A stretch of DNA of 64,000 nucleotides from an uncultured Verrucomicrobiae bacterium. Lineage in GTDB: Bacteria > Verrucomicrobiota > Verrucomicrobiia > Limisphaerales > AAA164-E04. The translations under genes and the position numbers were made by a program. The notes beneath the pieces were generated by a model, which worked only from the letters and a program-made list of their open reading frames with translations, did not search any database and was not told the DNA's origin. The stretch is from positions 1,876,876 to 1,940,875 of the forward strand of contig OX638380.1 of assembly GCA_951813855.1 (NCBI GenBank), in the 5' to 3' direction. Positions 1 to 8,370 of the stretch are shown one piece after another. The number at the start of each line of letters is the position of its first letter. Within the stretch, counting starts at the first letter, position 1.

Positions 1-969
1 GCTCCGACCGAGATTGAAGGTGCGCGCCCAGGAAAAGAATTGCGGCGGAAACTTCCGCCGGGCCAACACCGCCAAGCCGGGCATTTTTTCCAGCTGCGGG
101 CTCAGCCCGCGAAAACCGCTGAAACTGACGATGGGATCGTTGACGAGTTCGCGGGGAATGTCCCATTCGGGCAAAGGGAATCGAATCGGTTCTCCCAATG
201 CTAAGGTCGCTTCGGTACGCATGCCCTTGGCTCGGGGAACGAACCGAACGGTATAATTCCCCAAGGAGGGAAGCGGAACGCCGGCCAACCACCGAGCCAA
301 ACTATCGCAATGGCCCCAAAGTTTCAGCACGGCGCCCCCGGCCAATTCCGAAGGCGGTTTTCCTTGGACCAAACCGAGTTGCCAGCGAGGCACCCGAGTC
401 AGACGGTCAGGCCCCGCGCCGAATAACAACCAATCGCCGGCTCGCGAAAACCGTACCAGGTAACCGGGCCATTCCCGATTCGCCGCGGTCCAGTCCGTGG
501 CTTCGCCGACCGGGTTGCGGCGGGGCTGCTCCCAAGCGAGGGAAGCGAAGTAGTCGGTTAATCCCCGATCCCAGCGCTCGGCATCGGCCGACGATAATTT
601 CACCGCCAAGCCGATAGCGTAGCGGCCGTCGCCGCTGGCGACTATTTCCCCGAAACTCTCGGCGTTCAACAACTCCCCCACCAGCGATCGAACAAGGGAA
701 AAGCGGTGAGGATGCCGGGGCGCCTCGAACCCGAACAGCTGCCGTTCCGTCGCATCAGCGAGCCGCTCGGCGAACAACGCTCCGACATGGCGACTTTCCT
801 CGAGTCGCCAGATCTCTTTTAAGGCGGCGTGTTCGCCGGACTCGACCGCACCGGAGCCCGCAAAATGCCACCCGAAAACGACCTCTCCGCCGGCGACGGA
901 CGGTTCGCTCCGAACCGAACATTCGAACGCCACCGACCAGACTAAAACCATCAAAAACCAAAAGCGCAT
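1..969 (-). CDS. Secreted hypothetical protein (partial, C-terminus outside window)
   Basis: The frame is open from an ATG at 969 to the first base of the window, giving at least 323 residues without a stop, so the 3' end lies outside. It starts MRFWFLMVLVWSVAFECSV, a short hydrophobic stretch that reads as a Sec signal peptide. The rest is soluble, rich in W, L and R, with no catalytic motif I recognise. Late in the visible part there is a DPIVSFSGFRGL stretch followed by an FFSWAR stretch. I have the impression of similar segments in orphan secreted proteins of Verrucomicrobiota, but this is memory, not a search. Function is unknown; export is inferred from the N-terminus only. Confidence 0.8.
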   Translation of the reverse strand, partial: MRFWFLMVLVWSVAFECSVRSEPSVAGGEVVFGWHFAGSGAVESGEHAALKEIWRLEESRHVGALFAERLADATERQLFGFEAPRHPHRFSLVRSLVGELLNAESFGEIVASGDGRYAIGLAVKLSSADAERWDRGLTDYFASLAWEQPRRNPVGEATDWTAANREWPGYLVRFSRAGDWLLFGAGPDRLTRVPRWQLGLVQGKPPSELAGGAVLKLWGHCDSLARWLAGVPLPSLGNYTVRFVPRAKGMRTEATLALGEPIRFPLPEWDIPRELVNDPIVSFSGFRGLSPQLEKMPGLAVLARRKFPPQFFSWARTFNLGRS

Positions 970-2026
970 GATTCGACGTACTCAGTTGATGCCAAAACCA
1001 ATCCTGATTGGCAATGCGTTTCCTCCGTAAGGCGATCGTGATTCGCCGATAATCCCTTCGAGCCCGGTCGATTAATCCGAGCTCTGCTTCCCCTTTCGAA
1101 TCCCGAAACGTTCCGGGAGCGTAAGAGGCAACCGGTCATCCGGGACGGCAGCAAACCGAAAGATACGAACGAAAGGGCTTTCTCCCAAGACAAACCGTCG
1201 GAAATACTCCGGTCGATCGGCTCATCGAACGGATAATCCCGTGAAACATGGTTTACGGGATCGGCCTTTCGCCGAAGCCCAACCGGCTTCGATTCCGAAT
1301 GGTTCGGCCTTCGTTAATTTGCCTCCCTCGTCTGTCCGAGCAAACAAACCCGTCGCCGCCGGCTGGCGAACAGAACCGCTAAAAAAAGCCCCGTTCTTTT
1401 CGGTCCGCCTCCGCTCCAAAGCGAAATCATTCCGATTCGGATCCCCTCGCCGGCCCCGGAACCCACCCGATTTCGAACTCCCGGAATCGCTCGCACCCAG
1501 CTTCGTAATCTCACCCGCCGTTACCGTCGTTGATCCGGGATCGAACAGCGTTCGATCAACGAAATCCACGATAAAAAACGGTGCGGACAATTTGATTAAC
1601 CCGAGTATAATTTTCGACGAATCGAATGCCGGAATCCGCGCTCGATTACCATTCGAAAACCGGCAATCGATCTAGCCGGTGTGTCCGGCCGGCTCCCTGG
1701 AGAGAGACTCGCTACTCGACGCCCCGGTCGCGACGTTGCAAGCGACCACGTTTATCCGGTTCGACGCACGCTCAATGCCAATTTTTTGCGACGCTCCCGG
1801 TTCATTAATCGAATCCAGCGATCTTAACCGTTAACGCGCCAAAGCGTGACGGTTCGCCGCGACCTCGGTTCACAACGGAAGCCCAACCGCATTATCACCA
1901 AATCATTCCGTTCGCGTTCTTAGCCGATAACGGAATCGAACGGTCCCGAGGATTGAGCCCCGGAATCGTTCGCACCTCGTTAAAAAAACTCGCAATCATC
2001 CCGGTGAAAAAAAATTAAATAATCCG
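970..2026. other. Intergenic stretch without a supported gene
   Basis: About 1 kb between the divergent starts at 969 (minus) and 2066 (plus). Short frames exist on both strands around 1222-1675, but they overlap each other, have no recognisable domain or start signal, and look like chance frames in GC-rich DNA. I see no tRNA, terminator or repeat array here. Confidence 0.5.
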
Positions 2027-2055
2027 TTGACAACAAGAAAATCATTTTATAGACT
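2027..2055 (+). promoter_or_regulatory. Sigma70-type promoter, TTGACA-N17-TAGACT
   Basis: TTGACA at 2027-2032 and TAGACT at 2050-2055 are separated by 17 bases. The expected transcription start falls only a few bases before the ATG at 2066, so the mRNA would be almost leaderless. This decides against an upstream TTG start at 2027, which lies inside the -35 box. Confidence 0.65.
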
Positions 2056-2065
2056 CCGTTCCCGT

Positions 2066-2569
2066 ATGCCAGATCCTCTAAATATTTACGTCAAAAGCCG
2101 CAATGCGCTTTTGGAAGAGAAGGAACGGTTGGAGCAGCGCTTAGCCCAACTTTCCGACGCAATTCAAGCCCCCGGCAAAGGCAAGGGCAAAGGCAAAGGC
2201 AAGGCCAAGGCGAAACTTTCGGCAGGAACTCGCAAGGTAAATACTGCCGGTCGAAAAGGTGCCGGCAAAGCGGCTAAAAAAGCGAAAACGGCTAAAGGAG
2301 GCTACGTTCGCAAGAACATGAAACCGTTGTCGGATTATATCTACGAGGCCACCAAAGATCGAGCCTTAACTCGCCAGGAAATACTGAATGAGGTCGTTCG
2401 CTTGGGATACAAATTCTCCAGCAAAAACCCCCTGAATTCCTTGGGGCAAACCCTGTATTCCAGCGGCAAGTTCGAAAAAAGCAACCACAAGTTCTGGCCG
2501 AAAAAGGACGCAACGCCCGCTCCGGCACCGCCCGTTCCCGGGCCGCCCCCCTCAAGCCCTCAAGCCTGA
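2066..2569 (+). CDS. H1-like lysine-rich protein with C-terminal winged-helix-like domain
   Basis: A 167-residue protein in three parts. Residues 1-35 form a charged, probably coiled-coil segment. Residues about 38-85 are a Lys/Gly/Ala-rich linker with GKGKGKGKGKAKAK runs, as in histone H1-like proteins. Residues about 88-150 contain KPLSDYIYEATKDRALTRQEILNEV followed by a conserved-looking KFWPKK end, which resembles the HARE-HTH/winged-helix fold. A proline-rich tail follows. This suggests a nucleoid-associated or chromatin-like regulator that binds DNA through both linker and helix-turn-helix; that role is inference. The start is set by the promoter just upstream; no Shine-Dalgarno sequence is visible. 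Confidence 0.75.
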   Translation: MPDPLNIYVKSRNALLEEKERLEQRLAQLSDAIQAPGKGKGKGKGKAKAKLSAGTRKVNTAGRKGAGKAAKKAKTAKGGYVRKNMKPLSDYIYEATKDRALTRQEILNEVVRLGYKFSSKNPLNSLGQTLYSSGKFEKSNHKFWPKKDATPAPAPPVPGPPPSSPQA

Positions 2570-2797
2570 GCAGTCGCTCGCCGGAATGAAGCCGGCGGCG
2601 AAAGCTGGACTTGACGGAACCCTGAGCTTTACCGTTCGGATGTTTCCGTTTTTGCGAAGAGCGAAAGCAGGTAACTTCCGAATCGTCCGGTCTTTAATCG
2701 GTTCTAACCGACGAGATGCCGTCTCGCTCGTCACGTCCAGTCGGGATGGAGCAAAGCGCCTAGTTTGGTTTTAAGTTCTTAGATCCCGCGGCGATAA

Positions 2798-4016
2798 TCA
2801 ACGAGACCGAACCGCGTGCCCGTTCCGGTCTCGCCGTCGGCGCTCCAGTTTCAACCGGCAGTTGCCGACGGAGAACAATTCCAACCAATCATAGTACCGT
2901 CGTACGTTCCGGCTTTTTCCGATCAGCCGCGAGGGGGACTGTGGAGAATATTCCCCGCAAAGTAAAACTGCTCGAAGAAGAGATTTTGATACTGAGGAGT
3001 TCGTAGTCGGTGGTGCGACGAGACGGCAACGGCTGCAGCTGTTCCTTTTCGGCTTAGATGACTTGGCGGCGGCGTGCGCTGATGCGGCCGACGATTTCGG
3101 CGAGCCAGCGGCGATAGTCACCGAGACCGTCAATGTCCTTCGAACCTCTCAGCAGCAAGGCGTCGGCGATCGACCGCTTGAGCTGGCCATGAGCAATTTC
3201 GTTGGCGCCGTTTTCGTGCGCGACTCCTCGGTTGTTACGGGTCGGTTTCATCGCGTAATACTTGCAAAACTTCCGTTAGCCTCGGGTCAGCCCCGATCCG
3301 GCGACAGATTACGGAAAGCGGTCGATAAACTGTCAGTGCTATTCTTTTGGGGACCTCCGTCGACCGTCCTGAGGACTCTTTGAAGTCCTGCGGTCAGAGC
3401 GAAGAAGCTTTCTCCTCCCAGCACCCGTTGGCGTGCATCAAGCCCGACCAGGGTAGGTGAAAGTAATAGAGCAAATAATCGATTTTTATCTGGTTCAAGG
3501 TAATGCCGAGTCTGCCCAGGGCGGTAAAATCTGAAATCCCCAGCCGTCCCGTCACATTGGTTTGGTTTGAGGAAAGATGACGGGGCGATCGGGGTCGGGT
3601 ACCGCCTTCCACGGGCTGATACGCCGCTCGAGCGTGAGTCGCACCCCATCTTTGAACTGAGGGTGACGCCGTTGCAGTTCGTGGACGATAGCTACCGAAC
3701 GCAATTTCGGAGTTATCTGAAGCGTTAGGACCACCTCTCTAAGGATAATTCCGGCTCGTAGATCCAACCAGCGCGAACCTCTTGGAGACTTCGACACGGA
3801 AGGAGGCTGAGGGTCGCGTTGCAGCCGATAGCCTGTCCTGGCGCTGAAACCGGCTTTGGCTGCGGCGGTTTCCACCGGCAGGATTTTGCCGCACTTCATG
3901 AACAACCAGATTAATTTGTCGTCTTGGCATTCTGATCGCTTGAGTTGCGGTAAGCTCACAGATATAGGGCCAAGGGTGCTCGCAAATATAAAGTAAATAA
4001 AAACTTGCAAAATCAT
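2798..4016 (-). pseudogene. istA: Decayed IS21-family transposase istA
   Basis: The remains of an IstA protein can be followed through at least four reading-frame segments on the minus strand. The N-terminal part (3552-4016) has AAAKAGFSARTGYRLQRDP, the helix-turn-helix of IS21 transposases, and a linker with ELQRRHPQFKDGVR. The catalytic core (3287-3612) has GISDFTALG and STDSLSTAFRNL. The next piece (3054-3251) has TRNNRGVAHENGANEIAHG with the acidic residue kept. The C-terminal part (about 2798-3058) has PLPSRRTTDYE, then PSRLIGKSRNVRRYYD and RNGHAVRS. Frame changes between the pieces rule out a functional product. No istB partner follows and no element ends were found, so this is an old, partly deleted insertion. 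Confidence 0.85.
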
Positions 4017-4105
4017 TCAAACTATGCTACGAGGCATTTTGGTGTGAAAAAACATAAATTATTAGGGAGAAATACAACCAACTGAGTTGGCTCTTTAATG
4101 AATGA

Positions 4106-4210
4106 GTAAGACGTAATTGGTTAGCCAGTGAGGCCTTGTCTCTTGGTCGAGGTGGTATTGAACGCGTTCATGAAGCTACCGGTGTCAGTCGCAATACTCA
4201 GACTTCCTGA
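4106..4210 (+). pseudogene. Fragment of an ISAzo13-family transposase N-terminus
   Basis: About 32 codons read RNWLASEALSLGRGGIERV and then HEATGVSRNTQTS before a stop. They match residues about 25-57 of the intact ISAzo13-type transposase at 9805-11010, which has RHWLASEAIAIGRGGIKIV and HEATGASRTTIRS. Similarity continues a few bases upstream after a one-base shift. It is a leftover of a second, older copy of a related element. Confidence 0.8.
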
Positions 4211-4490
4211 CCTTGCTAAATTTGTTTTGTGCATTATTTTCAATTCGCGAGTTCGTAAATCATTCGAAGATCTGTCCCAGGATAAGTCGCGCCTAATCCA
4301 TTCAATTCGGAAAATAATCCGTTGAGCGCTTGATCTAATCCAGTGCTGCCAAGCCCAAGAACTTGAACCCGTAATGACTTCGCTTGATCTTCAGGAATAA
4401 TATTGGCTTTGGCCCGATATAAAGCTTGAAGCAGTTTGCGAGCGTTGCGCTTTTTTTCTTGAGCCAGGATAATCGGGCTCATCATTCGTA

Positions 4491-4515
4491 TCAATCTTTG
4501 CAAAAGTAATGTCAT
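4491..4515 (+). repeat. Left inverted repeat of the IS630 element
   Basis: 25 bp starting TCAATCTTTGCAAAAG; matches the reverse complement of 5618-5642 with one mismatch. It directly follows the TA target copy at 4489-4490. Confidence 0.92.
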
Positions 4516-4544
4516 AATTGATCAGGAATTTATTAATCCGAAAA

Positions 4545-5621
4545 ATGAAAAATATTTATTTTTTTTGCAACGTTTTTTGTATTGAGAATGTCTATAAATA
4601 CGTGAACGATAAACCAACTCAATTTTCTCGTAATCACTATACCTATGAACTACGAACAACTGCGGTAGAAGCTGTTAAAAATGGCTCAACCGTAGCTGAA
4701 GTTGTCAGTGTAATGGGTATGTCTGCACGCACAGTATTTCACTGGCTCGTTTGGTTTTCGACTGGGAGTTACGAAGGACTCAAAGACAATCCTAAATCAG
4801 GACGTCCCCGTAAGATTACAGAAGAAATGGCTCAATGGTTATACAACGCGGTGACTATGGGAAATCCCAAGCAATTTCAATTCGACTTTTGCCTGTGGAG
4901 TCTCAAAACCATGCAAGTGTTATTGAAACAACAATTCGGGGTGTCGGTTCACGTTTCCACCATCAGTCGATTGCTTCATTCTATGGGATTAACTCCCCAG
5001 CGCCCCATCCACAAGTCTTACAAACAAAACCAAAAGAAAATCAAACGGTATCTGGAGATGTTTCCAGGCTTGAAACAACGAGCTGAGCAAGAGAATGCCC
5101 TAATTCTCTTTTTGGATGAAGCGCCAGTCCGAGCTGATTATCATCGAGGAACCACTTGGTCTCGAATCGGTGTCACGCCGGTAGTTCGAGATGCCGGGGA
5201 TCGCTATTCGATTAAACTAGTTTCAGCCATATCCGCTGACGGGCGGATGATATTTAACATTTTCAAAGGAAAAATGAATGCCCAGCGTTTTTGTGAGTTT
5301 TTATCGAAACTCTCTAAGGATGTGGGACGGAAAATAATTGTTGTTTGTGATAACGCCAGCTATCATACAGCAGATTATACCCAAGAGTTCGTAGCCGAAA
5401 ACGATAATATTGAAATGAAATATCTTCCTCCATACAGCCCTGAATTAAATCCCGATGAGCAGGTTTGGAACCATTTAAAGCAAAGATTAGCTAAAATAAT
5501 GATACCCAACAAAAAGACGATGCAACAGAAAATTCAAAACATTATGCAATCCATCCAAAAGAAAATGGGAATGTTCCAATCATACTTTAAATTGGATGAT
5601 ACTCGATATATAATTACATGA
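4545..5621 (+). CDS. IS630-family transposase
   Basis: A 358-residue DDE transposase. The N-terminal helix-turn-helix reads ELRTTAVEAVKNGSTVAEV with GMSARTVFHWL, followed by the GLKDNPKSGRPRK linker typical of IS630. The catalytic residues are D191 (LFLDEAP), D269 (VVCDNASYH) and E305 (PPYSPELNPDEQVW). Length and motif order are those of an intact enzyme. I chose the ATG at 4545; the frame is open back to a TTG at 4518, and a GTG near 4602 just before NDKPTQFSRN is also possible. Its stop overlaps the right inverted repeat. Base composition is AT-rich compared with the surrounding chromosome. Confidence 0.92.
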   Translation: MKNIYFFCNVFCIENVYKYVNDKPTQFSRNHYTYELRTTAVEAVKNGSTVAEVVSVMGMSARTVFHWLVWFSTGSYEGLKDNPKSGRPRKITEEMAQWLYNAVTMGNPKQFQFDFCLWSLKTMQVLLKQQFGVSVHVSTISRLLHSMGLTPQRPIHKSYKQNQKKIKRYLEMFPGLKQRAEQENALILFLDEAPVRADYHRGTTWSRIGVTPVVRDAGDRYSIKLVSAISADGRMIFNIFKGKMNAQRFCEFLSKLSKDVGRKIIVVCDNASYHTADYTQEFVAENDNIEMKYLPPYSPELNPDEQVWNHLKQRLAKIMIPNKKTMQQKIQNIMQSIQKKMGMFQSYFKLDDTRYIIT

Positions 5622-5642
5622 CATTACTTTTGCAATGATTGA
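5618..5642 (-). repeat. Right inverted repeat of the IS630 element
   Basis: 25 bp, reverse complement of the left repeat with one mismatch, followed by the second TA target copy at 5643-5644. The first bases overlap the end of the transposase gene. Confidence 0.92.
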
Positions 5643-6009
5643 TACTTCGGTTCGATAAGCCATCATCCGGATCGTATCATAGATTAATCGATCGACGGAC
5701 GGCAAGGTTTGCAGTGGTTCTGATAACTGTCCATTTTTGACGTGCGTCGGGGTTGCTTCGAGCTTTGTTTTTAAGGTTTGCGCTTCGGATTCGGCTTGGG
5801 CTGATTCAGATTCATATTTCATTCGAACGTTTCTTGACAAAGCCGGTTCAGCCAATCGATTTCTGAGTCGGCCTAACCGAAGCTTGGTTAGTTTCATTTC
5901 TTTGTTCAGTTGTCGAGCTTCGGGATTGACGACTCGGGCTTCAGGATCGATTTCTTCGAGACCCTGAGTGGTTAAGGAATCCAAATTAAATTCTTGTCGC
6001 ATATATTTA

Positions 6010-6025
6010 GTGTCAAGTCCAAAAG
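6010..6025 (+). repeat. Left inverted repeat of the ISNCY-type element
   Basis: 16 bp, GTGTCAAGTCCAAAAG, matching the reverse complement of 7787-7802 at 14 positions. Preceded by the target copy TATTTA at 6004-6009. Confidence 0.85.
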
Positions 6026-6189
6026 TCAAAATCCATAGTTGATTTCTTTAAAAACTAAAAAAGATAATTTCAAATTAGATCGAAATAAGTGGTTAAATCG
6101 ACATATTTATCTTAAATTGTATTTTTTTTGATCTTTTACAGAATTCAAGACGCATCCCTCCCATTCTTGACATTGATTTGGCGATTTAG

Positions 6190-7617
6190 TTAAGCCGCTT
6201 TCGGACGAACCAATGGCTTGGAGAGACGCTGCAGCTCCTTGTTTCGAACGAGGCTGCCAAAGCGACAACAATTGGCACAGAGAACGGCTAGAGCTACGGT
6301 GCGTTTGAATCCGTCTGAGCCGTAGGAGTAGACTCGATTGAGGCCTCGGTGTTCCAAATGGTTGATGGCTGATTCGACAGCGGGATGTTGCTTCCGGGCG
6401 GTTTTGAAAGCCTCGGCAGTCTCGCGTTCTTGCTCCTTTTTGGTAAGTTTCCCTTTTTTAGGCAAGGTTACTTCTGGAACCATCTCACGGAGTTTCTCCT
6501 GATTAAGTGGATTATGAAACCCTTTGTCGAAACTGCAACTGAACAAGTCTGGAAATAGTTTTTTGGTCTCCTCGAGGATCGGGATGGCCACGTGCACATC
6601 CTCTTCTTGCCACATGACCCGATAAGTCAAAACAAATTGGTGTTGATCTTCCACGATGCAAACGGGCGCCCCGAGTTCTACCGGTTTGCCTGCCTTTCCT
6701 TTCTGGATCCACCGCGTATGAGGTTCGAATACGGAATAGATCTTTTCGTCCGCCGGAATAGTTTCTCCTTGCAGAATTCGCCGATCCGCTTGTCGCGACA
6801 AGAGACGACCGCATTTCAAAAAACCTTGGATTTGCCGGTGTTTTTTCGCCTTGATCTTCTTTTTCTCCCTCAGCCGATCCCACGACGCACTGGCTCGCTC
6901 CAGGATTTGATCGCAGGCCTTCAGATAAGCCTGTACCTGGTCGAGACGGCGGTTCGCCAGCTGAGCGGTGCGAACGGAAAAAAACAATTTCCGAATCTTC
7001 TTCAGCCAATGGTGACTTTGCCTCCACCCCTTCAGGTTCCGTTTTTTGCATTCACGAATCAGAGTTCGAATGCAATCATAGAGCAAATTGAGATCGGTGG
7101 GATAATGGACATCCGTTTCCACCACGAACGAATCGCAACGCGTTTTGAGTTGGTCCCCTTCTTGATGCCCCGCAACCTGCTGACCATGCTTGACGATCAG
7201 CAAGTTGATTTCCTCAATCAATTCGGGAGTCAAGAGATTGACGTTTTGAATCACGGTGGTTCGTTTATATTCTCCCCCCGGTTCGAAATCACCATGGCCT
7301 AAGACAAATCGCAACTGCTTATGATAATTAGCGAGGGTTAGCAAAAGATCGTAATTGCATCTTAAACTGTGTTTGATGAGAGCCAGAACTAGAATCGTCC
7401 AAGCACTCATGCCCGGACGACCGAATCCTTGGTCGCCGAACTGTTGAAAATGATTTTCCAGCAGCTGCTGTATCTGGAGCCATAATGATTCGTTACCATA
7501 AACACTCTGTAGCCCAATCAAGATTCGAACGACGCCATCACGTTGCGTGGGGTCGAACTTAATTTCCTCGAAGGGTACGGGTTGAAATGCGGGTTGAGTG
7601 GTTCTGAAGATTCTCAT
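6190..7617 (-). CDS. ISNCY-family transposase
   Basis: A 475-residue protein with the layout of ISNCY-family transposases. It has an N-terminal GRPGMSAWTILVLALIK block, then VVETDVHYPTDLNLLYD with the first catalytic Asp at D169, then a basic middle segment. SFDKGFHNP follows with a second Asp, and VESAINHLEHRGLNRV closes the set with the final Glu. The frame is intact and starts at an ATG at 7617. Enzymes of this family cut and paste their element. The gene is the only one in the element and is somewhat more GC-rich than its immediate neighbours. Confidence 0.88.
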   Translation of the reverse strand: MRIFRTTQPAFQPVPFEEIKFDPTQRDGVVRILIGLQSVYGNESLWLQIQQLLENHFQQFGDQGFGRPGMSAWTILVLALIKHSLRCNYDLLLTLANYHKQLRFVLGHGDFEPGGEYKRTTVIQNVNLLTPELIEEINLLIVKHGQQVAGHQEGDQLKTRCDSFVVETDVHYPTDLNLLYDCIRTLIRECKKRNLKGWRQSHHWLKKIRKLFFSVRTAQLANRRLDQVQAYLKACDQILERASASWDRLREKKKIKAKKHRQIQGFLKCGRLLSRQADRRILQGETIPADEKIYSVFEPHTRWIQKGKAGKPVELGAPVCIVEDQHQFVLTYRVMWQEEDVHVAIPILEETKKLFPDLFSCSFDKGFHNPLNQEKLREMVPEVTLPKKGKLTKKEQERETAEAFKTARKQHPAVESAINHLEHRGLNRVYSYGSDGFKRTVALAVLCANCCRFGSLVRNKELQRLSKPLVRPKAA

Positions 7618-7786
7618 GTTAGGAATCGAAGATTAGTCTCAAAGATGCTGACAATTGGTCTCAAGGACGCTGAAAGTCCATTTTTCAGGTAAAAATCAAA
7701 GTTCCGACTCGAATGTTAGACAAATAAATCGAACAAAATGTTAAAAAAAAACCGCTTGAAATGCAGGATTTATTGAAAAATCGTCC

Positions 7787-7802
7787 CTTTTGGACCAGAC
7801 AC
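7787..7802 (-). repeat. Right inverted repeat of the ISNCY-type element
   Basis: 16 bp, inverse of the left repeat with two mismatches. Its terminal base C7802 supplies the last base of the stop codon that ends the neighbouring truncated gene. Target copy TATTTA follows at 7803-7808. Confidence 0.85.
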
Positions 7803-8185
7803 TATTTAGGATCATAGGGAAAGTTCTCCACCCATTCTTTCGTGCTTTCCCACCATGCCGCTTCCTTTTTTCGTCGGGCTCTGTTTTCAAGAATTACTTG
7901 CCGTGTTTCATCATCGAAAACGCTGTCAACAGCTTCAGATTTCAACTGTTGAAAGGCCAACTTTGCCTTGTAGACACGGTTAGACAGCATTTTTCTTGAA
8001 CTGTCAAAAACAGGATCGCCACCGGCGTTGGAAGGTCCGCTGTAATTGTTGCTCGGTATTTCTCTGTACGATGCGGCACTTTGCTGTGATTGCCGTTTAT
8101 CCGTTCCTTTACCACAGGAAATGGCGATGATTGCCACTACGACAATAGTGGCGATACCAGCTCCGTATATCAAGAAAGATCTCAT
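7802..8185 (-). pseudogene. Orphan membrane-anchored protein truncated by an IS
   Basis: 127 codons starting MRSFLIYGAGIA with one N-terminal hydrophobic segment (residues about 4-23). By my own alignment 92 of 127 residues equal the first 127 residues of the neighbouring 331-residue protein at 8371-9366. It stops at FPYDPK because the inserted ISNCY-type element converts the next codon, TAT in the paralogue, into TAG using the element's terminal base. It is therefore the cut-off front of a tandem duplicate rather than a genuine small protein. It might still be expressed as a membrane-tethered fragment. Confidence 0.8.
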
Positions 8186-8370
8186 ATGGTTAGCGGGTGG
8201 ATGATTAAATTCCCTAGATCGTTTACGGTATCAGCTGTTGATTATTTCGACCATATTTGAAATAATTTCACTATTGGAATTTGATCTGTCTTCAGTGGGA
8301 ATTGGTAATTAAAAAACACGGAAGCAATGAAGAGTCATACCAAAAGTCTGCATGATAATCACTTCCGAAA

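Larger units (their letters stand above)
4491..5642 (+). mobile_element. IS630-family insertion sequence, complete
   Basis: A 1152-bp element bounded by 25-bp terminal inverted repeats (4491-4515 and 5618-5642) that differ at one position. It is flanked on both sides by the dinucleotide TA (4489-4490 and 5643-5644), the target duplication typical of IS630/Tc1-mariner elements. It carries a single intact transposase gene and lies inside an older transposase gene. Intact ends, duplication and reading frame point to a recent insertion. Confidence 0.93.
4240..6009 (-). pseudogene. C-terminal half of an older transposase, split by the IS630 element
   Basis: Two minus-strand pieces flank the IS630 insertion, 5643-6009 upstream and 4240-4490 downstream. 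Removing the element and one TA joins MMAYRTEV directly to RMMSPIILAQEKKRNARK in frame, and the protein then ends with GATYPGTDLRMIYELAN. The pattern (YMRQEFNLDSL, then VNPEAR, then LIYDTIRMMAYRTE, then PGTDLR) fits the C-terminal half of a common large bacterial transposase family whose exact IS family I cannot name. The DDE half is missing. The upstream side is cut at 6009 by the ISNCY-type element. It was therefore broken at least twice. Confidence 0.8.
6010..7802 (-). mobile_element. ISNCY-type insertion sequence, complete
   Basis: A 1793-bp element with 16-bp terminal inverted repeats, GTGTCaaGTCCAAAAG at 6010-6025 and its inverse with tg in place of aa at 7787-7802. A six-base direct repeat TATTTA flanks it (6004-6009 and 7803-7808). 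One intact transposase gene lies inside on the minus strand. The element interrupts an older transposase remnant on the left and an orphan membrane protein gene on the right. Confidence 0.85.

Noticed and set aside
1222..1675. Overlapping frames of about 120-145 residues on both strands
   Set aside because: No start signal, domain or plausible composition on either strand; GC-rich shadow frames.
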